This document shows, one piece after another, positions 8,418-16,296 of a stretch of 62,470 nt of DNA; position 1 is the first letter of the stretch, and every line of letters begins with the position of its first letter. The notes below the pieces were generated by a model, which was not told the origin of the DNA, did not search any database, and saw nothing but the letters and a program-made list of their open reading frames with translations. The stretch comes from Syntrophomonas sp. UBA1376 (lineage in GTDB: Bacteria; Bacillota; Syntrophomonadia; Syntrophomonadales; Syntrophomonadaceae). The translations under genes were made by a program, and so were the position numbers. Location: contig DBRE01000028.1 of NCBI GenBank assembly GCA_002305535.1, positions 1-62,470 on the forward strand, given 5' to 3'.

Positions 8418-9182
8418 TTAACGATCTTTTTCCTCCCAATTAACAAACCATATTAAGTCATCTTCTAACTGCAGGTAAGGAACTGCATGCGAAGAATTAG
8501 TCTCCAGACAAACTTCGAAATCCTCTTTTCCCCCAGTTCCCAGCAGTACTTTACCGCTGGCTGATTCCATAAAAGCCGTTCGGGCATCTGGGTAAGCTTT
8601 AACCACCGCCTTGGCCGCCCGGCATGCGTCAGACTCCTTCAATTCGATACCAAGTTTGTCGGCCTGTTTTTCTATCTCCTGCAGCACATATCCAGCGCAG
8701 TAGGCATCATCCAATACAAATTTGCCGTACTGCCCGGCGCATACGATGGTTATACCACTGGAAGCAGCCTGCGCTGCCAGCAAACCAACTCTGGCACAAA
8801 CCTTGGCATTCAGGAGGCTGGCAATGAACAGTTGTACACATTTCTTTGCCTTGTCTATAACTCGTGTACCATTACTGGTGCACAGCACCACATCTCTATG
8901 CTTAACTGGAAACGTTCTGGCTTCAGCCGGTGAATTATCCATGTCAAACCCGGACAATTTGATTCCCTGCCATTCACCGCTGGTAAGCATGTGTCTTTCT
9001 GCCCCTAGCTGACGCGCCTTTTCCTCCTCAGCTACCGTATATACACGACGACAGCCGTTATCCAGAAGTGACACGATAGTACTGCTGGCTCTGATGACAT
9101 CGATTACCAGGCAGACAGTTTTGTCTGCCGCCGGGCTATGATCGCTTATGGAAAGAGCAGTGTCAATTTCAATTGTTTGCAT
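8418..9182 (-). CDS. 2-phosphosulfolactate phosphatase family protein (ComB-like)
   Basis: A 254-residue Mg-dependent phosphatase of the ComB family. Family motifs visible are D-V-I-R-A-S-S-T near residue 28, G-E-W-Q-G with G-F-D-M-D-N-S-P in the middle, and the T-S-N-G-T-R block. ComB hydrolyses 2-phosphosulfolactate in coenzyme M synthesis, but no comA, comC or other coenzyme M gene is present here. In this operon it may instead dephosphorylate another phospho-acid. The gene is preceded by an intercistronic hairpin at 9214-9250 and a weak ribosome site, which may lower its expression relative to the two genes upstream. Confidence is high for the family and low for the substrate. Confidence 0.85.
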   Translation of the reverse strand: MQTIEIDTALSISDHSPAADKTVCLVIDVIRASSTIVSLLDNGCRRVYTVAEEEKARQLGAERHMLTSGEWQGIKLSGFDMDNSPAEARTFPVKHRDVVLCTSNGTRVIDKAKKCVQLFIASLLNAKVCARVGLLAAQAASSGITIVCAGQYGKFVLDDAYCAGYVLQEIEKQADKLGIELKESDACRAAKAVVKAYPDARTAFMESASGKVLLGTGGKEDFEVCLETNSSHAVPYLQLEDDLIWFVNWEEKDR

Positions 9183-9213
9183 TGTTTCACCATTTTCATC
9201 TCATTTAAGGTTC

Positions 9214-9250
9214 AAAACTCTCCCTATTCTTGAGAAACAACAGGGAGAGT
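9214..9250 (-). terminator. Intercistronic hairpin with short T-run
   Basis: On the minus strand ACTCTCCCT pairs with AGGGAGAGT (9242-9250 with 9217-9225) and is followed by four T residues. It lies between the first TIM-barrel gene and the ComB-like gene. It could be a partial terminator or an RNA stabiliser that splits the operon into two expression levels. Confidence 0.55.
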
Positions 9251-9258
9251 CAATCAAT

Positions 9259-10107
9259 CTATTTTTTCTTGATAGAAATATTCTTAAACTCTTGGCAGGC
9301 ATTTTTGAGAGGCACTTCGATAGGAATACGTTCAATACTGGAAGCGCCCAAAAAGCCAACACATTCAGTGTTTTCATATATATAGCGAGTATCTTCCGGA
9401 TAGGCTATAGGTCCGCCGTGAGCGAAAATCATTATCTCCTTATAGCCTTCACGAGCTGCCTTGGTCATCTGGTTAACAAGGTCAGCGGATTTTTCCAATG
9501 TAAGCCTGTCTTCTGCATATTTGGAGCCGATTGAGCCGCCAGCAGTCAGACCCATATGACAGATTAATACGTCCAGTTGGGCTTGCCCTACCAGACGTGC
9601 CTCCTCTACATTAAAGGCATATCCCAGGGTAAACAGGCCTAATTCCTTGCCAATCTTTAAGGTATTGATTTCTACCGAATATCCCATTCCGGTGTCTTCC
9701 AGCTCCTGACGGAACCTGCCGTCAATTAAACCTACAGTCGGAAAGTTCATGATAGCTGAGAACCCAAGATGCTGTAAATGTTGCAGGTAAGGTCGCATTT
9801 CCCTGTTGGGATCAGTCCCGCAGATACCAGCGATCATAGGGGTTTCTTTAATAACCGGGAATATTCGGTGGGCCAGGTCGATCACTATCTGGTTGGCATC
9901 ACCGTAAGGCATAAGGCCCGCTAGGGAACCTTTTCCATCCATACGGAAAAGTCCGGAATTGTAAACCCCAATGAGGTCTACTCCGCCCTGCTCTGAAAAT
10001 TTTCCGGAAATTCCCGTACCAGCACCAGCAATGATGATGGGTTTTCCAGCATTGATTTGCTGCTGAAGTCTTGTTTTTACTTCTTCACATGTGTACTGCT
10101 TGGCCAA
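9259..10107 (-). CDS. TIM-barrel PEP-hydrolase-like protein (Tm-1 C-terminal-like), copy 1
   Basis: A 282-residue paralogue of the protein at 6208-7044. Both share A-G-A-G-T-G or F-G-A-G-T-G near the N-terminus, a central L-M-P-Y or W-M-P-Y, an A-G-I-C-G-T-D-P or A-G-I-G-A-H-N-P block, and a C-terminal HGGP. Translation probably starts at TTG (10107), seven bases after AGGAGG; no ATG fits. It follows the RuBisCO-like gene by 15 bases, so the two are clearly co-transcribed. Having two divergent copies in one operon suggests that they act on different intermediates or form a heteromer. Function is not known beyond the TIM-barrel fold. Confidence 0.85.
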   Translation of the reverse strand: MAKQYTCEEVKTRLQQQINAGKPIIIAGAGTGISGKFSEQGGVDLIGVYNSGLFRMDGKGSLAGLMPYGDANQIVIDLAHRIFPVIKETPMIAGICGTDPNREMRPYLQHLQHLGFSAIMNFPTVGLIDGRFRQELEDTGMGYSVEINTLKIGKELGLFTLGYAFNVEEARLVGQAQLDVLICHMGLTAGGSIGSKYAEDRLTLEKSADLVNQMTKAAREGYKEIMIFAHGGPIAYPEDTRYIYENTECVGFLGASSIERIPIEVPLKNACQEFKNISIKKK

Positions 10108-10122
10108 AGGTATACCTCCTCG

Positions 10123-11445
10123 TTATCCTTTAATGTCGAAAAGACCATTCTCTTCTTCTTCCATAAGACCCCAAGCATCTAGTGCTGCTTGTAATTCCGG
10201 GTATTCTTTGGCGGCTTCGACCATCGATATCCCCTTAACTGCGGCATCAATCACCTGCCGCATAGCCTTGGCTCCGGCTACTGGCCCCATGGGATGACCA
10301 TGTATAGCACCGCCACAGCCCATGATGCTGTCTGATCCCAGATCGCGATATATAGCATGCACACAATTGGGCATCACGCCACCGCCGGGCATGGGAAAAA
10401 CCCGTTTAATGTTGCACCAAGAGCCGTTTAGATGGTATCCGATTTGCAGGTAACGCTCCCGCAGAAGGGGGAATTTGCCATAAGGGCTGGGATATACTAC
10501 CATATCGGCTCCGGCCATGCGGGCTAGTTTGCCCAGGATCAGGTGTGAACTCATACCTGATACCGGAGATTCATACATGGTTCCTGCAAAATCAAGGTGA
10601 GCCATAATAGGAACATTAATATCCGGATGCTCTGCCAAACCCTGCATAGCAGATATCCCTACTGTCAGGTAATTGATCATTATGGCGTTGGCTCCGGCAT
10701 CAATAGCCCGCCTTGCATTATCCAGCACATTTAAGGCTCCATCAGTAATGTTGGGGGTATACAAAACTTTATGGCCGGTCTCTTCATAGTGCTGGCGAAT
10801 CACTTCCATATACAGCTTTATCCGCTGATCACGGGGATTAAAAGGAGGATCAGCGATCAGTTCATCATCCTTGATTATGTCTACTCCGCCTTCAACCGCA
10901 CGAGCAAACAAACGACATCCTACTTCGGGAGTATATCCGGTACAGGGTTTAATCATATTGTTGAGTAGCGGCCGGTCATATACTCCTAGCAGTTCCCGCA
11001 CACCTTCAACGCCAAATTTAGGTCCCTTGAAGCGGGCCAGAAACTTGGCAGGAAACTTTATATCCAATAGTTTGAGAGGACCAACCATAGAAATGTTGCC
11101 TATTATAGTGGATAACAGCATAGGTATCTGAGGTCCGAAATTCACTGCTGGAAAAGCTAACTGAAATACCCACTGACGTGTATCTTGATTTCCCGGTACC
11201 TCGTACTCATTAGCCGGCACCTCATAGATGCCAATTACCTTGGCTACATATTTCTCCCTGACTTCTGCAGTCTCTTCCGGAACGGGCACCCAGGTTCCTG
11301 TAGTTTGTTCTATAGCGATGGAGCTTATCTTTTTTACGATGTCTACATTACGGCTGGTCTGCAGATAATAAGTCGCTACTACATATTCGCCTACTTCTTC
11401 AATATGTTCTGGTATCACCATCATTTCTAAGTCTGACAAACGCAA
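10123..11445 (-). CDS. RuBisCO-like protein (form IV)
   Basis: A 440-residue RuBisCO large-subunit homologue and the first gene of the operon. The carbamylation and metal site is intact as K192-D194-E195 in I-I-K-D-D-E. The first catalytic Lys is present (K166 in M-I-K-P), but the second Lys of K-P-K is replaced by Cys168. His283, a probable loop-6 Lys324 and a G-H-P-M-G-P near 383-388 align with the RuBisCO barrel. Loss of K177 argues against CO2 fixation; the retained triad argues for a metal-dependent enolase, decarboxylase or transcarboxylase step on a phosphorylated sugar acid or similar. The start is TTG at 11445 or TTG at 11439; the latter has better spacing from AAAGGAG. Confidence 0.9.
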   Translation of the reverse strand: MRLSDLEMMVIPEHIEEVGEYVVATYYLQTSRNVDIVKKISSIAIEQTTGTWVPVPEETAEVREKYVAKVIGIYEVPANEYEVPGNQDTRQWVFQLAFPAVNFGPQIPMLLSTIIGNISMVGPLKLLDIKFPAKFLARFKGPKFGVEGVRELLGVYDRPLLNNMIKPCTGYTPEVGCRLFARAVEGGVDIIKDDELIADPPFNPRDQRIKLYMEVIRQHYEETGHKVLYTPNITDGALNVLDNARRAIDAGANAIMINYLTVGISAMQGLAEHPDINVPIMAHLDFAGTMYESPVSGMSSHLILGKLARMAGADMVVYPSPYGKFPLLRERYLQIGYHLNGSWCNIKRVFPMPGGGVMPNCVHAIYRDLGSDSIMGCGGAIHGHPMGPVAGAKAMRQVIDAAVKGISMVEAAKEYPELQAALDAWGLMEEEENGLFDIKG

Positions 11446-11593
11446 TTACTCCTTTCTATTATTGGCTGTCTACCCATTCCTAAAAGCTAGATTGTGCAAT
11501 CCGGTTTATCCTTATACTCTTTCACCTATAAGACTGAGCATCACAAAGGGGTGAACTATGGGCACCCTCTAAGCCAACCTCGAATGCCTAAAC

Positions 11594-11630
11594 CAAAAAA
11601 AACCGTTTTCAGGTCTTCCCGAAAACGGTT
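11594..11630 (-). terminator. Rho-independent terminator of spoIVA
   Basis: On the minus strand AACCGTTTTC and GAAAACGGTT form a perfect ten-base stem followed directly by a run of T residues. It lies 32 bases after the spoIVA stop and separates it from the RuBisCO-like operon. Confidence 0.92.
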
Positions 11631-11661
11631 CGCGTATTTGTATGATTTTATAATTTAGTTA

Positions 11662-13140
11662 CTAAATTATAATACAGATAAGTCCTCCACTGCCTTCGTT
11701 GACGATCCTCTGCAGGGTATCCTGCAGTTTGACCTGGGCATTTTCCGGCATGCGGTGGAGTTTATTCTGGATACCTTCCCGAACCAGATCATGCAGTGAT
11801 TTACCGAAGATATTGGAATCCCAGATCTTGGCGGGATCTTCTTCAAATTCATCCAGCATATAGCGGACCAGTTCTTCACACTGCTTTTCTGTACCGATGA
11901 TAGGTGTGATTTCCGTAGTAATATCGGCCCGGATGATATGCAGTGAAGGAGCTTTGGCTTTTAACTTCACTCCGAAACGGCTTCCCTGGCGGATCAATTC
12001 CGGTTCTTCCAGGAACATCTCCTCCAGGCGGGGAGTCACTACTCCGTAACCGGATTCTTTTACTTCTTCCAGTGCCGATGAAACTTTGTCAAATTCGCGC
12101 TTGGCCACACTGAAATCTTTCATCAACCTCATGATGTCATGAGTTCCCTGCACTGAGAATCCACTGACATCACTGAGCGACCGATAGAATAATTCCTCAG
12201 GAACCGTTACATCGATGGCAACTGTGCCGGTGCCCAAATTCATTTCTTCTAAGCTCACATAGCTGATGTTTTCGACCTCTGATAGCCTTTCAATGGCTTT
12301 GTCAATATCCCGTACTTTACGCACCTCGTTAAGTATGTCGCGAATAGCGTTCTCCAAACCTTCCCGGAGCCAAAAATCTTCATCCAACTCATCAACCCAG
12401 CGCGGTAGTTTGATATTGACTTCCTGCACAGGGAATTCATAGAGAACTTCTTCCAGGACTCCATAAACCTGTTCTACAGTCATCTGGGCTGCGTCCAGAG
12501 GAATGACGCTAACACCGTATCGGTCGCTTAGCTCTTCGGCCAGGCTTAGAGTCTCACGATCATAGGGATGTATGGAGTTCAGCAGAATGATAAAGGGCTT
12601 ATTGAGTTCCTTTAATTCGGCTATCACTCGATCCTCAGGAAGCTCATAATGCTCCCGGCTGATGTCACTGATGCTCCCATCGGTGGTAACTACAATGCCA
12701 ATTGTCGAGTGATCAACAATGACTTTCCTGGTTCCTATTTCGGCCGCTTCTTCGAAGGGAACCTCATAGTCAAACCAGGGAGTCTTTACCATTCGAGGTT
12801 CATCATCCTCTTCGTAACCCAGAGCCCCTTCCACAGTGTAGCCCACGCAATCCACCAGTCTGGCTTTAAAGGACAGACCGTTGGCCGTGGTGATCTCGAC
12901 TGCTTCATTGGGAACAAATTTGGGTTCGGTAGTGGTAATGGTCTTGCCCGCTCCGCTCTGGGGCAGTTCGTCTATCGCCCGTTCCCGGTCATAGCTGTCT
13001 TTGATATTAGGCAGGATCATCAATTCCATGAAACGTTTGATGAACGTAGATTTCCCGGTGCGAACTGGCCCGACCACCCCCAGGTATATATCGCCGCCGG
13101 TACGTTCAGCGATATCCTGTAAGATGTTGTTACCTTCCAC
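11662..13140 (-). CDS. spoIVA: Stage IV sporulation protein A
   Basis: SpoIVA is the ATPase that polymerises on the forespore surface and forms the basement layer of the spore coat. The 492-residue product has the usual family length and begins with the G-T-P-ase-like fold, whose Walker A motif is G-P-V-R-T-G-K-S-T at about 24-32. The C-terminal part carries the conserved coat-assembly region and a Gly-rich end. Translation starts at GTG (13140) after an AGGGAGG site about eleven bases away. The gene stands alone with a terminator on its downstream side. A mother-cell sigma-E promoter is expected upstream; the AT-rich stretch at about 13225-13260 is compatible, but I cannot assign it firmly. 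Confidence 0.97.
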   Translation of the reverse strand: MEGNNILQDIAERTGGDIYLGVVGPVRTGKSTFIKRFMELMILPNIKDSYDRERAIDELPQSGAGKTITTTEPKFVPNEAVEITTANGLSFKARLVDCVGYTVEGALGYEEDDEPRMVKTPWFDYEVPFEEAAEIGTRKVIVDHSTIGIVVTTDGSISDISREHYELPEDRVIAELKELNKPFIILLNSIHPYDRETLSLAEELSDRYGVSVIPLDAAQMTVEQVYGVLEEVLYEFPVQEVNIKLPRWVDELDEDFWLREGLENAIRDILNEVRKVRDIDKAIERLSEVENISYVSLEEMNLGTGTVAIDVTVPEELFYRSLSDVSGFSVQGTHDIMRLMKDFSVAKREFDKVSSALEEVKESGYGVVTPRLEEMFLEEPELIRQGSRFGVKLKAKAPSLHIIRADITTEITPIIGTEKQCEELVRYMLDEFEEDPAKIWDSNIFGKSLHDLVREGIQNKLHRMPENAQVKLQDTLQRIVNEGSGGLICIII

Positions 13141-13266
13141 TTTTCATTTTCCCTCCCTCGGATGTAGACTTGAAAGGCACCCTCCCTTCGACACGGATAC
13201 CCTCTTACTCATTGACGTTTAACAGTACAAATATATTTATCAATAATCGGTAATATAACCAGAAAA

Positions 13267-13294
13267 CAAAAAAAGTGTGATCTTCTATCACACT
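13267..13294 (-). terminator. Rho-independent terminator of gpsA
   Basis: On the minus strand AGTGTGAT-AGAAG-ATCACACT is followed by seven T residues. It lies just past the gpsA stop and ends the der-plsY-gpsA transcript. Confidence 0.93.
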
Positions 13295-13307
13295 TACCAG
13301 CCCCAAA

Positions 13308-14327
13308 CTAAGGTTGGACCATATCTTCTATCTCATGTTTCTTGCCCCGCATCATTAAGCGGAATACTTCATCGCGGGGATCATGCTTCTCATGCAGGAT
13401 GCGATAACAGGCCTTGCTTATGGGCATATCCACCTGGAACGATTCCGCCAGTTTATAAGCGATCTTGGCAGTATAGGCCCCTTCTACTACCATGCCTACT
13501 TTTTCCAGGGTCTCTTCCAGGGTCATCCCTTGCCCTATCATTTCTCCAGCGCGCCTATTCCGGGAATGACGGCTCCCACAGGTCACTATCAAATCGCCCA
13601 TCCCGCTCAACCCGGAAAAGGTGCGATAGTTACCGCCCATAGCCAAGCCCAAACGAGTTATTTCTGTTAAACCGCGGGTGATCAGGGCAGCTTGAGCGTT
13701 ATCCCCATAACCCAATCCATAAATCATACCAGCGGCAATGGCAATGATATTCTTCAGGGATCCCCCCAGTTCAACTCCGGCTACATCCGGATTAGTATAG
13801 ACCCTAAACCAGGGTGCCATATACAGATCCTGCACGCGATGAGCAGTTTGCAGATTGACCGAAGCAGCCGTGACTGCGGTAGGAACCTTACGAGAAACTT
13901 CCTCCGCATGACTAGGGCCAGACAACACAGCATACCTCTCCAATATATCCTGTCCTAGAACATCGGTAACTACTTGACTAATCCGCATTCCACTTTCAAG
14001 TTCCAACCCTTTAGCAGTATTTATTATTAGTGCGTCAGCAGGCAAAAAAGGGGCAACACGAACCAATACCTGCCGAACCGTCTGGGCAGGTACAGCCAGG
14101 ATGATGATATGAGCCTCTTCAACAGCTTCAGCCATATCATGGGTGATCTGTATGGTATCAGGAAGGGCAACACCCGGTAAAAAGCGTTTATTCTCACCGG
14201 CAGCTTTTATTTGAGCAATACCATCTTCTTCCCGCCCCCACAGAATAACATCTTGGCCGACAGAAGCCAGTGAAATAGCTTGAGCAGTTCCCCAACTCCC
14301 CGCTCCCAGAATGCAGATTGGATGCAT
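13308..14327 (-). CDS. gpsA: NAD(P)-dependent glycerol-3-phosphate dehydrogenase
   Basis: GpsA reduces dihydroxyacetone phosphate to sn-glycerol 3-phosphate for phospholipid synthesis in the cytosol. The 339-residue protein has the N-terminal Rossmann motif G-A-G-S-W-G at about 8-13, the conserved N-T-A-K-G-L-E segment and the C-terminal catalytic domain. The ATG at 14327 is chosen because GGAGGT lies four bases upstream; the GTG twelve bases earlier is part of that site. The gene directly follows plsY, so glycerol-3-phosphate synthesis and its first acylation are encoded together, as in many Firmicutes. Confidence 0.96.
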   Translation of the reverse strand: MHPICILGAGSWGTAQAISLASVGQDVILWGREEDGIAQIKAAGENKRFLPGVALPDTIQITHDMAEAVEEAHIIILAVPAQTVRQVLVRVAPFLPADALIINTAKGLELESGMRISQVVTDVLGQDILERYAVLSGPSHAEEVSRKVPTAVTAASVNLQTAHRVQDLYMAPWFRVYTNPDVAGVELGGSLKNIIAIAAGMIYGLGYGDNAQAALITRGLTEITRLGLAMGGNYRTFSGLSGMGDLIVTCGSRHSRNRRAGEMIGQGMTLEETLEKVGMVVEGAYTAKIAYKLAESFQVDMPISKACYRILHEKHDPRDEVFRLMMRGKKHEIEDMVQP

Positions 14328-14349
14328 ATTGACCTCCACAATAGAATGT

Positions 14350-14934
14350 TCAGGCTCGAGATCCTAATTTAGACTCGGTACCCTTGCGCAGCCGATCAAT
14401 GTTTTCACTGTGACGATAGACCACCAGGGCCGCCAACAATACACTAAAAACTAATAACTCATGGGGTTCATTCATTACCAAAGTCAAAATAGGGAACAGT
14501 ATGGCTACCGTTATCGATCCCAGGGAAACATAGCGCAAAAGTGCTACTACCACCACAAAGACTACCAGCATTATTAAAAATATTTTGGGCAGCAAATATA
14601 GCACAATCCCTGCCGAGGTTGCCATACCTTTGCCTCCCCGAAAGCGAAGGAAAACTGAGTAGCAATGGCCTAGCACTGCCGCCAATGCACAACCAACCAT
14701 CAGCCACTCACCACCGGCCATGGTGCCGATCCAAGCGGCTGCCAACCCTTTTAAGAAATCGCCCCCTAATGCTGCAGCTCCAAGGGCCGGCCCCAAAGTC
14801 CGCAGCACATTGGTGGCACCAACGTTGCCACTGCCGCGCGTGCGAATATCGACCCCTTTTAATTGGGAAACAAGATATGAAAAAGGAATAGCACCGATAA
14901 GATAGCACAAGATGATTAAAGCCACACTGTACAC
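14350..14934 (-). CDS. plsY: Acyl-phosphate:glycerol-3-phosphate acyltransferase
   Basis: PlsY transfers the acyl group of acyl-phosphate to glycerol 3-phosphate, the first step of phospholipid assembly in the membrane. The 194-residue protein has several hydrophobic spans and the family loops: G-S-G-N-V-G-A-T-N near 35-43, the D-x-x-K-G segment near 59 and R-F-R-G-G-K-G-M-A-T near 98-107. It starts at GTG (14934) after GGGGGG. It lies between der and gpsA on the same strand with short gaps. Confidence 0.96.
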   Translation of the reverse strand: MYSVALIILCYLIGAIPFSYLVSQLKGVDIRTRGSGNVGATNVLRTLGPALGAAALGGDFLKGLAAAWIGTMAGGEWLMVGCALAAVLGHCYSVFLRFRGGKGMATSAGIVLYLLPKIFLIMLVVFVVVVALLRYVSLGSITVAILFPILTLVMNEPHELLVFSVLLAALVVYRHSENIDRLRKGTESKLGSRA

Positions 14935-14951
14935 GTCGATCCCCCCAATAT

Positions 14952-16277
14952 CTATTCTTCCTGCCCGCTGCGACCCCTGACGATCAAGCGAATGGGCGTC
15001 CCCTCGAATCCAAAATTCTGACGTAACTGATTCTCCAAGTAGCGAAGATACGAAAAATGAACCATTTCGGGATTATTGGCGAATAGAACAAAGGTAGGCG
15101 GTGCCGTACGCACCTGGGTGCCGTAATAGATTTTGATCCGTTTCCCTCCTCCACCGGGAAGGGGGTTCAGCATCATCGCTTCGTTTAGCACTCTATTCAG
15201 CTCAGCCGTGGATATGCGGCGATTATGCTGCTCAACCACAAAATCAGCAATGTCCAGTACCTGAAAAATCCGTTTGCGGGTCAAGGCGGAAATATATAAC
15301 AACGGCGAATACGATAAAAACTTTAGTTCCTCGCGAATATCCTTATCGAATTTGTTCATAGTACTGCCGGTTTTTTCGATCAGATCCCACTTATTTACCA
15401 CAATAATATTGGCTTTGCCCTGCTCCTGTACATATCCGGCGATACGCTGATCCTGATCAATTACTCCCTCGGTAGCATCGAGTATTAAGAGCACCACATC
15501 TGCTCGATCCACACTGCGCAGGGATCGTATTACACTGTATTTTTCAGTAGTCTCCTTGATGCGTGATTTCTTGCGAATACCTGCTGTATCTATCAGAATA
15601 TAATCCTTGCCATTATAGCGGAAGGGAGTGTCGATAGCATCCCGCGTGGTTCCCGGTACATCACTGACAATAACACGCTCTTCTCCCAACAGGGCGTTTA
15701 CCAGTGATGATTTACCCACATTGGGCCGCCCTACCACCGCTATTTTAACGGCATTGGGATCTTCAGCGTACTGTGCAGGTGGGCCGAACTTACTTATCAC
15801 CGCATCCAGCAGTTCATCAGTATTCATGCCATGCATAGCAGAAATGGGAATGGGATCCCCCAAGCCCAGATTGTAAAACTCATAGTATTCCAGCTGTTTG
15901 TCAAAGTTCTCTACTTTGTTGGCGGCCAGAACTACCGGACGCTGCGATTTTCTCAATAGTTCAGCTACCTGTTCGTCTTCATGAGTGACCCCGTCTTTGG
16001 TATCTACCACAAAAACGATCACGTCAGCTTCTTCGATAGCCAATTCAGCCTGCAGCTTAACTTCCCGAGCGAACACATCCCCTTCATCAAAACGTATTCC
16101 TCCGGTATCGATAATTACGAATTCCCGCCCAGCCCAATCAGTGCTTTCATAAAGACGATCTCGGGTTACCCCAGGAATATCTTCGACGATAGCCTTGCGG
16201 GCTCCGGCCAGACGGTTAAATAAGGTTGATTTACCCACATTGGGTCGTCCTACAATGGCAACCACCGGTTTAGCCAT
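14952..16277 (-). CDS. der: Ribosome biogenesis GTPase Der
   Basis: Der (EngA) is an essential GTPase that helps to assemble the 50S subunit. The 441-residue protein has two tandem G domains, each with its own G-R-P-N-V-G-K-S P-loop (about residue 10 and about residue 182) and D-T-A/G-G-I switch motifs, followed by the KH-like domain. The ATG at 16277 follows GGGAGGATCAGC. It is the usual upstream neighbour of plsY and gpsA. Confidence 0.98.
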   Translation of the reverse strand: MAKPVVAIVGRPNVGKSTLFNRLAGARKAIVEDIPGVTRDRLYESTDWAGREFVIIDTGGIRFDEGDVFAREVKLQAELAIEEADVIVFVVDTKDGVTHEDEQVAELLRKSQRPVVLAANKVENFDKQLEYYEFYNLGLGDPIPISAMHGMNTDELLDAVISKFGPPAQYAEDPNAVKIAVVGRPNVGKSSLVNALLGEERVIVSDVPGTTRDAIDTPFRYNGKDYILIDTAGIRKKSRIKETTEKYSVIRSLRSVDRADVVLLILDATEGVIDQDQRIAGYVQEQGKANIIVVNKWDLIEKTGSTMNKFDKDIREELKFLSYSPLLYISALTRKRIFQVLDIADFVVEQHNRRISTAELNRVLNEAMMLNPLPGGGGKRIKIYYGTQVRTAPPTFVLFANNPEMVHFSYLRYLENQLRQNFGFEGTPIRLIVRGRSGQEE

Positions 16278-16296
16278 GCTGATCCTCCCATCAACA

